Shown here piece after piece: positions 1 through 6,933 of a stretch of 15,592 nt of DNA (position 1 is the first letter of the stretch; every line of letters begins with the position of its first letter). A program made the position numbers and the translations under genes. The notes under the pieces are model-generated. The model had not been told where the DNA came from. It saw only the letters and a list, made by a program, of their open reading frames with translations, and searched no databases. Source of the stretch: Streptomyces griseus (GTDB lineage: Bacteria; Bacteroidota; Bacteroidia; Chitinophagales; Chitinophagaceae); contig CALPIT020000028.1 of the NCBI GenBank assembly GCA_943323705.2, forward strand, positions 1 through 15,592. Reading direction: 5' to 3'.

Positions 1-376
1 TGTCCTCATCAAAAATATCGTAAGTTGGCAAACAGGTTTTTTGAATCGTTTGCTTAATCATTCCATCTTCTATGAAATAAGCCGCGTTGAATAAATCTTT
101 ACCTTCCTTCACAGGATTTTTTTGTGGAGCTCCTACCAACACTGCAATCCCAATTGTTTCTTTCGCAATCGCTTCAATTGCTTTTTCACACTTCTCAATA
201 AAGTCTTTGAAATATAAAAAATCTCGAGGTGGATAACCACACACACTCAATTCACTGAAAACAATCAAATCTCCACCTTCCATCTTAGCTTGATGAATCG
301 CTTTTATAATCTGCGCTGTGTTGTATTCAAAATTACCAATGTGGTAGTTTTGCTGTGATAGAAATATTTTCATCAT
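1..376 (-). CDS. nadE: Glutamine-dependent NAD+ synthetase, N-terminal part (partial)
   Basis: The first 125 codons are visible; the gene continues past the left edge. The product begins MKIFLSQQNYHIGNF and matches the nitrilase-type glutaminase domain of the long, glutamine-dependent NAD+ synthetases. These hydrolyse glutamine and pass ammonia to a C-terminal synthetase domain that amidates nicotinate adenine dinucleotide to NAD+. The motif FSELSVCGYPPRDF holds the expected catalytic Glu, and near the edge KTCLPTYDIFDED matches the block with the catalytic Lys. The nucleophile Cys and the ATP-pyrophosphatase domain lie outside the window. Two adjacent ATG codons (376 and 373) could start it; homologues I remember begin at the second. 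It is divergent from the gldB-like gene across a 92-bp gap. The family call is safe; completeness cannot be judged. Confidence 0.93.
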   Translation of the reverse strand, partial: MMKIFLSQQNYHIGNFEYNTAQIIKAIHQAKMEGGDLIVFSELSVCGYPPRDFLYFKDFIEKCEKAIEAIAKETIGIAVLVGAPQKNPVKEGKDLFNAAYFIEDGMIKQTIQKTCLPTYDIFDED

Positions 377-417
377 AAATAATAATGCTTCAAACAACTC
401 CCGAATTTTAAAGGATT

Positions 418-428
418 GAAGTAACTTC
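418..428. promoter_or_regulatory. Short palindrome in the nadE/gldB divergent intergenic region
   Basis: GAAGTAACTTC is a perfect 5-1-5 palindrome, 42 bp before the nadE ATG and 40 bp before the gldB ATG. It is the clearest symmetric element in this 92-bp divergent gap and could be an operator for either gene. It is short enough to be chance in AT-rich DNA. Confidence 0.2.
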
Positions 429-468
429 GTCACTCGGTAATTGTAAAATGTAAAGTTAATTCATTTGT

Positions 469-1479
469 ATGCGTTTCTTCATTTCTTTGATTTTCAGTGT
501 TGTTTTTTTTTCCTGTAATAATCATACAGACGCACCTGATGTATCTAATATAAACATCAGTCTTAAAACTTATAGATTCGAAAAAGATTTATTCAAGCTC
601 GATAGCAATAATATTGAAAAACAGCTAGACCCACTTATAGCCGCTTATCCTTCTTTCGGTGAAAATTTTCTAAATACTATTTTGAATGCAGATCCAAGAT
701 GGGGCTTAGATACAACCGCAAATTATATCAAGGGATTTCTCTCTATATACAGACCCATCTATGATACGGCAGAAATCATTTACAACGATTTTTCAACTTA
801 TGAAAATGAGATAAAAAATGGACTGCAATTTGTGAAGTATTATTTCCCAAAGTACAACACACCTCAACAAATCATTACCTATATTGGGCCTCTTGATGGC
901 TATGGTGACATTTTAACTGAAGAGGCTTTTGTTATTGGTTTGCAACAGCACCTTGGAAAAAATGCTTCTTACTACCAATCTGATTGGTTGTACGAAACCT
1001 ATCCAAAATACATTACTGACCGTTTTGAGCCTGAGAACATTGCTGTCAATTGCATGAATAACATCGTACTAGATCTTTATCCGGAAGTAAAAACCGAATC
1101 TTCACTTGCTGTACAAATGATTGAAAAAGGGAAACGACTTTTTCTGTTACATCATTTCTTACCTGAGAAAAAAGAATACCTGTTAATTGGCTACACAGAA
1201 AAACAATTAAAGGATTGTTACGAACACGAAGCTGCTATTTGGAATCTTTTTATTCAAAATGATTTATTGCAAAATACAGACTATAATATCATCAAGAACT
1301 ATATTGGTGAAAGTCCAAAAACTCAGGAATTAGGCGAGGCTTCTCCAGGCAATATTGGTGCATTCACCGGATGGCAAATTGTAAAAAAATTCATGAGCAA
1401 AAACCCAAATACTTCTTTGGTAGATTTGATGAAAATGAATGCGGAAACAATTTTGGAAAAAGCTAAATACAAGCCTTAA
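469..1479 (+). CDS. gldB: Gliding motility-associated lipoprotein GldB-like
   Basis: This is a 336-residue exported lipoprotein. It has a hydrophobic signal peptide (residues 1-15) and a Bacteroidota-style lipobox, FFSC, with Cys16 as the lipidation site. The body resembles GldB: an early YRFEKDLFKLD block, a LDPLIAAYPSFGENFL block, a YIGPLDGYGD-type centre, and a C-terminal SPGNIGAFTGWQIVKKF block. GldB is needed for gliding in Flavobacterium johnsoniae but its biochemical role is not established; GldB homologues also occur in non-gliding Bacteroidota. Length is close to the family norm. It starts at ATG 469, directly after a TTTG that resembles the end of a Bacteroidota -7 element. No gldC gene follows; the downstream 164 bp hold only a short repeat. 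It is divergent from nadE. Family assignment is from motif recognition, not a search. Confidence 0.82.
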   Translation: MRFFISLIFSVVFFSCNNHTDAPDVSNINISLKTYRFEKDLFKLDSNNIEKQLDPLIAAYPSFGENFLNTILNADPRWGLDTTANYIKGFLSIYRPIYDTAEIIYNDFSTYENEIKNGLQFVKYYFPKYNTPQQIITYIGPLDGYGDILTEEAFVIGLQQHLGKNASYYQSDWLYETYPKYITDRFEPENIAVNCMNNIVLDLYPEVKTESSLAVQMIEKGKRLFLLHHFLPEKKEYLLIGYTEKQLKDCYEHEAAIWNLFIQNDLLQNTDYNIIKNYIGESPKTQELGEASPGNIGAFTGWQIVKKFMSKNPNTSLVDLMKMNAETILEKAKYKP

Positions 1480-1588
1480 GCACGAATTATTTTACCGCAG
1501 AGAATTGAAGAGAGTGATGTTGCAGCGCGTTATATTTTGTCCTTATTCATTAGAGAAGACTAATTCATTTCCGATATTTTCTTTCTCC

Positions 1589-1637
1589 TCCAGCATCCAG
1601 TATCCAGCATCTAGCATCCAGCATCCAGTTTCCAGTA
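1589..1637. repeat. Seven tandem copies of a 7-bp repeat, consensus TCCAGYA
   Basis: The units read TCCAGCA, TCCAGTA, TCCAGCA, TCTAGCA, TCCAGCA, TCCAGTT and TCCAGTA, seven in a row without gaps. The array sits in the 164-bp space between the 3' ends of gldB (plus) and the desaturase (minus), and stops 6 bp from the desaturase stop codon. An overlapping ORF reads through it but looks spurious. The rest of the gap shows no convincing hairpin terminator. Function unknown. Confidence 0.85.
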
Positions 1638-1643
1638 TCATTT

Positions 1644-2753
1644 TCACGCCGCCTGCATTTGAACATTATCTTGATGCACTGGTTTCTTTCCCAGTTGATG
1701 CATCACCCTAAAATGTGAAGCCATTGCTTTAGTCATGGTTTCATAGTAATTGTAAGGCAAATTAAACTCCTTGCATTTTTGTTGCACAATTTTGCTGATT
1801 GCAGGATAATGAACATGACTGATTCTGGGAAACAGATGATGTTCGATTTGAAAATTCAATCCGCCAACAAACCAGGATATCACTCTGTTATTCATCGCAA
1901 AATTTGCTGTAGTTCTGATTTGATGTTCTGCCCAAGCGGTCTCAATATGCTTGGTTGTATCTAACGGAATATGTTCAAATTCAGTATTTTCAACCACATG
2001 AGCCAATTGAAATACAAAAGAAAGTGTAACCCCCATTGCTGCATTTGCAACCAAAAAGCCCACCAACCATGGTAAAAATCCCCAAATATAAATGGGAAGT
2101 AACATGAATATGCTCAAGTAATAAATTTTAGTCACCCAAAATATCAAATGATTTTTAAACGTCATTTTCCAAGCAGCTGTTGTGTAAATTTTTCTGCTGA
2201 AGTATTTGGTGAAATCCATAAAAAATATCCAAAATATTGACGATAACGCATACACGAATGGAATATACAAATGCTGAATTCTGTGCATGGGCACCCATTT
2301 CTGTGTTTCACATTGACGTATGATAGGACTTTTCGCAATATCATCGTCTATACCATCAACGTTAGTATATGTATGGTGTATCACATTATGTTTCTGTTTC
2401 CAGAAAAAAGCGTTAGCACCAAGACCATTTGATGCGAGCAATCCGATGAAATCATTCAATTTAGTATTGTTGCTATAACTGCCATGATTGGCATCGTGCA
2501 TCACACTGAAACCAATACAAGCCATAAGGAAACCAAGAAGAAGACATAATGCAAGTGAAACAAGAACAACAGGTTGAACCAGCATAAGTAATAAATATGC
2601 TGTTATTGCTGAACCAATTAAAATAAAAGTTTTTAGATATAAACGATAATCACCGGTCTTTTCAATTTTTGCAGTTTTGAAATATTCGTCTACACTTGAT
2701 TTCAAACTTGTGAAAAATTGATTATTGGAATTATTGAAGGTTAATTTAGACAT
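1644..2753 (-). CDS. Membrane fatty acid desaturase (acyl-CoA / acyl-lipid, front-end type)
   Basis: This 369-residue integral membrane desaturase would introduce a double bond into a fatty acyl chain using a di-iron centre and O2. The three histidine boxes are intact: HDANH at residues 86-90, HNVIHH at 122-127 and QIEHH at 302-306. A Gln in place of the first His of box 3 is typical of front-end desaturases and their bacterial relatives annotated as linoleoyl-CoA desaturase. Hydrophobic segments at about 43-85, 163-180 and 210-255 fit the usual four-helix layout. There is no fused cytochrome b5 domain, so electrons must come from a separate donor. The start is ATG 2753. It lies 51 bp after apaG on the same strand and may be co-transcribed. 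Substrate and bond position cannot be read from sequence. Confidence 0.93.
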   Translation of the reverse strand: MSKLTFNNSNNQFFTSLKSSVDEYFKTAKIEKTGDYRLYLKTFILIGSAITAYLLLMLVQPVVLVSLALCLLLGFLMACIGFSVMHDANHGSYSNNTKLNDFIGLLASNGLGANAFFWKQKHNVIHHTYTNVDGIDDDIAKSPIIRQCETQKWVPMHRIQHLYIPFVYALSSIFWIFFMDFTKYFSRKIYTTAAWKMTFKNHLIFWVTKIYYLSIFMLLPIYIWGFLPWLVGFLVANAAMGVTLSFVFQLAHVVENTEFEHIPLDTTKHIETAWAEHQIRTTANFAMNNRVISWFVGGLNFQIEHHLFPRISHVHYPAISKIVQQKCKEFNLPYNYYETMTKAMASHFRVMHQLGKKPVHQDNVQMQAA

Positions 2754-2804
2754 GTGCGCTATTGTTCAGCTTTTATGCTGGGTGATTAATTGGGGGGTGA
2801 ATTA

Positions 2805-3191
2805 TCAGTTTAATTTCAAAGGTGCTTCCATTTGAAAAATAGGAATAAAAACATTGAACGTTTTTTTATTACTTAAGTTTTCAAATAGATAAGATCCATG
2901 CATTTTACCCATTTCCGTCTTGAGATTGCAACCACTGATATAGCTATAGGTACCATTAGGAAGAATTACTGGCTGTATACCTACAACACCCTCTCCTTCC
3001 ACTTCTTTATTGAACCCATTGCTGTCTATGATATACCAATGTCTTCTTAATAATTTTATAGAAAAATTATTGTTGTTTTCGATGGTGATTTTATAGGCAA
3101 ACATGAATTCATGATTAATAGGATTACTGTATTCAGGCTGATAAAATGTATCAACCGTAATGGTAACTCCTGCTGATATTTTTGAATTCAT
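2805..3191 (-). CDS. apaG: ApaG family protein
   Basis: This 128-residue single-domain protein has ApaG features: a conserved RRHW (49-52), GEGVVGIQP (66-74), SGC (86-88), and a G-M-GSYLF stretch (95-103). ApaG forms an all-beta, fibronectin-III-like fold. It is linked genetically to Co2+ resistance and Mg2+ efflux in enterobacteria, but its biochemical role is uncertain. The length is normal for the family and there is no signal peptide, so it is cytosolic. The start is ATG 3191, preceded by TTTGT. It lies 149 bp after the SUI1-like gene and 51 bp before the desaturase, all on the minus strand; the shared direction does not by itself suggest a shared function. Confidence 0.93.
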   Translation of the reverse strand: MNSKISAGVTITVDTFYQPEYSNPINHEFMFAYKITIENNNNFSIKLLRRHWYIIDSNGFNKEVEGEGVVGIQPVILPNGTYSYISGCNLKTEMGKMHGSYLFENLSNKKTFNVFIPIFQMEAPLKLN

Positions 3192-3340
3192 ACAAACATT
3201 TTTCCCAAGTTACTAAAAATAAAATGCAGAAATCTGATTTTTTTGCACAAAGTTGTTAATAACCAAAATCATTATTTCAAATAAAATATTATGATGATGT
3301 CAAAACTATTGTTTTCTAACAGCTAAGCCTCCAAAATGAC

Positions 3341-3682
3341 CTATTTCTTTTTGGATTGAGAAAACCCATTTTTAATCAGCCATTGAAATACCTTTTCCTT
3401 GTGGTCTCCCTGAACCAAAATCTCCCCGTCTTTTGCAGAACCCCCTGTACCACAATGGTTTTTAAGTTTTTTGGAAATCTCCTCGAAGTTGTCTGTTGTG
3501 CCGGAAAAGCCATCTACAATAGTAACAATTTTACCTGCTCTGTGCTTGGTTTCCAGGCGAACTATGAGTTTTTGAGCTGCTGGTAAAAGCACTTCACTTT
3601 CTACTTCTTTTTCAACGGGGGGCTGAAAATGAGGATCTGTGGAATACACGAATGGAGATGATGAATTTGATTTCTTCTTCAA
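3341..3682 (-). CDS. yciH: SUI1/YciH family translation factor homologue, TTG start
   Basis: This 113-residue protein is homologous to eukaryotic eIF1/SUI1 and E. coli YciH. The N-terminal 40 residues (with FVYSTDPHF, typical of the Bacteroidota form) are a flexible lead-in. The SUI1 fold covers roughly 40-108, with LETKHRAGKIVTIVDGFSG (43-61) and CGTGGSAKDGEILVQGDHK (76-94). E. coli YciH is reported to influence start-codon fidelity but is not essential. The only plausible start is TTG 3682: no in-frame ATG lies upstream before a TAA, and the first 35 residues contain no internal Met. The nadC stop is 13 bp upstream, so the two are probably co-transcribed. The family call is firm; the cellular role in Bacteroidota is not well defined. 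Confidence 0.92.
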   Translation of the reverse strand: MKKKSNSSSPFVYSTDPHFQPPVEKEVESEVLLPAAQKLIVRLETKHRAGKIVTIVDGFSGTTDNFEEISKKLKNHCGTGGSAKDGEILVQGDHKEKVFQWLIKNGFSQSKKK

Positions 3683-3695
3683 TGTAATAACGTTT

Positions 3696-4544
3696 TTAAA
3701 TTATAACAGCTTTCAAACTCAGGTCTACACTTCTGGCCTGATGAATAAGAGCACCACATGAAATAAAATCTACCCCTGTAGAAGCATAAGACTTTAAATT
3801 ACTAAGTGTTATACCTCCACTTGCTTCTGTTTCAAATTTTCGGTTGATTAACAACAAAGCGGATTGAATATCTTCTACAGTAAAATTATCAAGCATGATT
3901 CTGTCTACTTTACCGATTGCCATTACTTTTTTAACATCCTCAAGAGTTCTTGTTTCCACTTCAATTTTCAAACCTGGCTTTGAACTTTGCACATAATCAT
4001 AGGCTAACTGAATTGCTTTTTCTATGGAGCCACAATAATCAATATGGTTGTCTTTCAACATTATCATATCATAAAGACCGAAACGATGGTTTTCGCCACC
4101 TCCAATTCTTACTGCTTCTTTTTCAAGTAAACGAAAATTGGGTGTTGTTTTACGAGTATCCAATAATCTAGTGTGATAACCTTTTAGTAAATCAGTGTAT
4201 TGTCTGGTTAAAGTGGCTATTCCACTCATTCTTTGCATGGTGTTCAATACCAACCTTTCACATTTTAATATGGTGTGAACAGGTGCAAAAACTTCAAAAG
4301 CAATTTCACCATTTTGAACCTGTTCCCCGTCTTTTTTTGAGGGTTTGAAATAAACAGATGCATCTGCCATTTTAAATATCTTCTCTGCGATTTCAACTCC
4401 TGCAATCACCGTATCCTCTTTAATTTTCAAAACCGCTTTGCCACTTACATGTTTATCAATACAAGATAAAGTACTATGATCACCATCACCGATATCCTCG
4501 TGTAGGGCATTTACAATTAATGTTTCTAAATGATGCTGATTCAT
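3696..4544 (-). CDS. nadC: Nicotinate-nucleotide pyrophosphorylase (carboxylating), quinolinate phosphoribosyltransferase
   Basis: NadC converts quinolinate and PRPP to nicotinate mononucleotide, CO2 and pyrophosphate in de novo NAD synthesis. From ATG 4544 the product is 282 residues, normal for the family. Signature blocks are intact: HEDIGDGDHST (15-25), DTRKTTPNFR (129-138), GGGENHRFGL (148-157), LKDNH (163-167), EVETRT (195-200), MLDNF (217-221) and EASGGI (240-245). The basic residues Arg131, Lys132, His153 and Arg154 sit in blocks that bind the substrate phosphates and carboxylates. An in-frame TTG ten codons upstream (4574) would add a poorly conserved, hydrophobic extension, so I prefer the ATG. 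The SUI1-like gene follows 13 bp downstream. The acceptor of its product pathway, nadE, is in the same window but on a separate transcript. Confidence 0.96.
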   Translation of the reverse strand: MNQHHLETLIVNALHEDIGDGDHSTLSCIDKHVSGKAVLKIKEDTVIAGVEIAEKIFKMADASVYFKPSKKDGEQVQNGEIAFEVFAPVHTILKCERLVLNTMQRMSGIATLTRQYTDLLKGYHTRLLDTRKTTPNFRLLEKEAVRIGGGENHRFGLYDMIMLKDNHIDYCGSIEKAIQLAYDYVQSSKPGLKIEVETRTLEDVKKVMAIGKVDRIMLDNFTVEDIQSALLLINRKFETEASGGITLSNLKSYASTGVDFISCGALIHQARSVDLSLKAVII

Positions 4545-4615
4545 ATTATTCACAAATCTAAGCAATGAAAACAAAACAGCTGATTAGATGAAGACAAACT
4601 TTTATTACAAATAAA

Positions 4616-4655
4616 AAATACCCAATCAAGACCATAATGACAAGATTGGGTATTT
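4616..4655 (-). terminator. Intrinsic terminator after the DUF4783-type gene
   Basis: A perfect 12-bp inverted repeat, AAATACCCAATC (4616-4627) and GATTGGGTATTT (4644-4655), encloses a 16-nt loop. Read on the minus strand, the hairpin runs directly into a T-rich tract (TTTTTTATTTG), as expected of an intrinsic terminator for the gene ending at 4685. It separates that gene from nadC. Confidence 0.85.
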
Positions 4656-4684
4656 ATTATGAAAAATAGATGATATAGTGAATA

Positions 4685-5071
4685 TCAATTCAGTTCGAAT
4701 CTGATTTCTTGAATTACTTTTTTATCAGGCTTTTGCTTGATATAAATGGTTGTTCTGAAGGTGCCATTTTTAGTATACAACATGCCAATGCAAAATTGTG
4801 AGCCGCCATTTTCCCCTTTATGCAAAACCTCAAAATTCTTTACCTGATGTAGGATAAAAAAGTCTTTTATGACAGCTGTTGCCTGATTTTTACTGTAACT
4901 GTTATTACTTTCTGGCAATGCGATTTCAATGGTATTGTCAAATAAAGAGGATAACTGCTCAGCCTTTCCTGTTTTTAATGAAGTAATCACTTCATCAATC
5001 AATTGGCCATTGCTAAATGATGATAACATCATGAAGCCTACAAGAATAATTATTAATTTTTTCATAATCAT
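4685..5071 (-). CDS. DUF4783-type small exported protein
   Basis: This 128-residue protein has a signal peptide (KKLIIILVGFMMLSSFSNG, cleavage probably near residue 22) and an NTF2-like mature domain of about 105 residues. The mature part starts with LIDEVITSLKTGKAEQLSSLFDNTIEIALP, then YSKNQATAVIKDFFILH, and ends in a strand-rich region. This pattern fits the DUF4783 family of Bacteroidota, whose function is not known to me. No lipobox Cys is present, so it is probably periplasmic and soluble. ATG 5071 and ATG 5065 are both possible starts; the second (MKKLIIIL) looks the more natural. It is monocistronic, with its own terminator downstream and gpmI divergent upstream. The inverted repeat at 5089-5121 lies in its promoter region. 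Confidence 0.78.
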   Translation of the reverse strand: MIMKKLIIILVGFMMLSSFSNGQLIDEVITSLKTGKAEQLSSLFDNTIEIALPESNNSYSKNQATAVIKDFFILHQVKNFEVLHKGENGGSQFCIGMLYTKNGTFRTTIYIKQKPDKKVIQEIRFELN

Positions 5072-5088
5072 TACTTTTAAAACTCATC

Positions 5089-5121
5089 ACATGTAATTTT
5101 TAGAGTTCAAATATTACATGT
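5089..5121. promoter_or_regulatory. Inverted repeat ACATGTAAT-N15-ATTACATGT over the putative promoter
   Basis: Perfect 9-bp arms (5089-5097 and 5113-5121) flank 15 bp, 18 bp upstream of the DUF4783-type gene. Each arm contains the self-complementary hexamer ACATGT. On the minus strand the spacer-proximal sequence AATATTTG (one mismatch to TAnnTTTG) falls inside the repeat, so a protein bound here could control this promoter. It could alternatively be a 5'-UTR hairpin. There is no T-tract, so a terminator is unlikely. Confidence 0.5.
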
Positions 5122-5223
5122 AAGGAATAAGCACACTAATAGTAACGAATTATCTACATAATAATTGTGTGCATAAACATCTTTCAAGCAAATATTATCA
5201 CACTCTTTATGAGCTCATTTAAT

Positions 5224-5231
5224 TAATTTTG
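5224..5231 (+). promoter_or_regulatory. Bacteroidota -7 promoter element of gpmI
   Basis: TAATTTTG matches the TAnnTTTG consensus of the primary sigma factor of Bacteroidota exactly. It ends only 4 bp before the gpmI ATG (5236), so transcription would begin at or very near the start codon. I find no good TTG-type -33 element at the usual spacing, which lowers confidence. Confidence 0.55.
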
Positions 5232-5235
5232 CAGG

Positions 5236-6756
5236 ATGAAGAATAAAAAAATAGCGCTAGTCATAATGGATGGCTGGGGCCTCGGAAAAGACAAGAAAAG
5301 CGATGCCATTCAAAATGCCAATGTGCCATTTGTAAGCTCGTTATATTCAAAATACCCGAATTCAACATTAATCACTTGTGGTGAAGAAGTTGGCTTACCC
5401 GAAGGTCAAATGGGCAATAGTGAAGTGGGCCATCTTAACCTTGGTGCCGGTAGAATAGTTTATCAGGAATTACAAAGAATCAATGTAGCAATTAAAACCA
5501 ACGAATTTCAATCCAACGCTACCTTAATAGAAAGTATACATTTTGCAAAAGCAAACCATAAAAAACTTCATTTAATTGGTTTGGTAAGCGATGGCGGTGT
5601 TCACTCACATACTAGCCATCTTAAAGCGATGTTATCACTATGTAAATCTCTTGATTTCAACAATGTTTTTGTACACGCTTTTACCGATGGAAGAGATACT
5701 GACCCTAAGTCGGGCATCAAATTCATACAAGAACTGGAAAATCATATCGCAACTTCTGTAGGTTGCGTTGCCACCATTACAGGGCGCTATTACGCCATGG
5801 ACAGAGACAAAAGATGGGAAAGAGTTAAAATAGCATATGATGGAATGGTAAATCGCATAGGCACCTTATCCGATAATCTTGTAGAAAGTATTTCACAATC
5901 TTATGAACACGGAACTACAGATGAATTTATCAAGCCACTGATTAATGCAAAAATTGAAAATGGTAAAATAGAAAATGATGATGTGGTCATCTGTTTTAAT
6001 TTCAGAACAGACCGTTGCAGGGAAATTACAGAAGTGTTGACTCAAAAGGATATGCCTGAATTTGACATGAAAAAATTGAATTTGCATTACACCACAATGA
6101 CGCAATACGATCAGTCATTCAAAGGTGTACATGTGATTTTTGAAAATGATGATTTAAAAAATACACTTGGAGAGATTTTAGCTGCAAACGGAAAAACACA
6201 ACTTCGTATAGCCGAAACCGAAAAATATCCTCATGTTAGTTTCTTCTTCAGTGGGGGTCGTGAGAAGCCATTTGAAGGTGAAAAGAGAATCATGATTCCT
6301 TCGCCAAAAGTAGCCACTTACGATTTACAACCAGAAATGAGTGCCGCAGAAGTTACACAGGCAGTTGTCGATGAAATCAAAACTACAGCCCCTGATTTTA
6401 TCTGTTTGAATTTTGCAAATGCAGATATGGTAGGACATACAGGCGTTTGGGAAGCTGTTATCAAAGCTGTTGAAACGGTAGATGCTTGTGTAGAAAAAGT
6501 TGTCACCGCTGCGCTTGAAAAAGATTATACAATACTACTCACTGCAGACCATGGCAATGCAGATTTTGAAATCAATGCAGATGGAACTCCCAATACCGCA
6601 CATACTTTAAATCCCGTTCCACTTTTTGTGATTGATAAACATTGGAATGGAACAGTTATTTCTGGAAAGCTTGGTGATATCGCACCAACAATTTTATCAT
6701 TAATGGAAATTGAAAGTCCTAAAGAAATGACGGGAAATGTTTTAACAAGAAAATAA
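5236..6756 (+). CDS. gpmI: 2,3-bisphosphoglycerate-independent phosphoglycerate mutase
   Basis: GpmI interconverts 3- and 2-phosphoglycerate in glycolysis and gluconeogenesis through a phosphoserine intermediate, using two metal ions (usually Mn2+). The 506-residue length is typical. Visible metal and active-site residues are Asp12 in MDGWG, the phosphorylated Ser62 in QMGNSEVGHLN, His123 in GGVHSHTSHL, the DGRDTDP loop (151-157), Arg184 and Arg190 in GRYYAMDRDKRW, Asp397 and His401 in NADMVGHTG, Asp438-His439 in TADHGNAD, and His456 in NTAHTLNPVP. The phosphatase-like and transferase-like halves are both complete. The start at ATG 5236 gives the standard N-terminus and lies 4 bp after a -7 element. 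It stands alone: the upstream gene is divergent, and a 177-bp gap with an AT-rich hairpin follows. Confidence 0.97.
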   Translation: MKNKKIALVIMDGWGLGKDKKSDAIQNANVPFVSSLYSKYPNSTLITCGEEVGLPEGQMGNSEVGHLNLGAGRIVYQELQRINVAIKTNEFQSNATLIESIHFAKANHKKLHLIGLVSDGGVHSHTSHLKAMLSLCKSLDFNNVFVHAFTDGRDTDPKSGIKFIQELENHIATSVGCVATITGRYYAMDRDKRWERVKIAYDGMVNRIGTLSDNLVESISQSYEHGTTDEFIKPLINAKIENGKIENDDVVICFNFRTDRCREITEVLTQKDMPEFDMKKLNLHYTTMTQYDQSFKGVHVIFENDDLKNTLGEILAANGKTQLRIAETEKYPHVSFFFSGGREKPFEGEKRIMIPSPKVATYDLQPEMSAAEVTQAVVDEIKTTAPDFICLNFANADMVGHTGVWEAVIKAVETVDACVEKVVTAALEKDYTILLTADHGNADFEINADGTPNTAHTLNPVPLFVIDKHWNGTVISGKLGDIAPTILSLMEIESPKEMTGNVLTRK

Positions 6757-6778
6757 TAGCAATACAAATTAAAAATTA

Positions 6779-6829
6779 AAAATTTAAAAAAAGAATGCAC
6801 CATTTTTTTACTTTTTACTTTTAAATTTT
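6779..6829 (+). terminator. Possible AT-only hairpin after gpmI
   Basis: AAAATTTAAAA (6779-6789) can pair with TTTTAAATTTT (6819-6829), 22 bp after the gpmI stop. The stem has no GC pairs and a 29-nt loop, so it is weak. It is the best terminator candidate in the 177-bp gap before the haem-binding gene. A second small element, GTTGG-N6-CCAAC, lies near 6864-6879. Confidence 0.3.
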
Positions 6830-6933
6830 GACTTAAACACATGAACATGAAATAGCCATAGGAGTTGGCTCATACCAACCGAGAATGATAATAAAGGCTA
6901 TAACATGTGACTAAAAATAAACTATATTAACAC

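Noticed and set aside
1549..1564. ATTAG-N6-CTAAT hairpin after gldB
   Set aside because: The 5-bp AT-rich stem has no adjacent T-tract and is too weak to call a terminator.
1439..1711. Plus-strand ORF overlapping the end of gldB and the end of the desaturase
   Set aside because: It overlaps two well-supported genes, and its unique part reads through the heptamer repeat, giving a low-complexity product (repeats of SSIQHP type) with no recognisable domain.
4545..4574. Upstream TTG start for nadC adding ten residues
   Set aside because: The added residues are hydrophobic and not typical of NadC, whereas ATG 4544 gives the standard N-terminus and length.
5893..6105. Minus-strand ORF inside gpmI
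   Set aside because: It is fully contained in an intact metabolic gene, and its Cys/Phe/His-rich product has no recognisable features.
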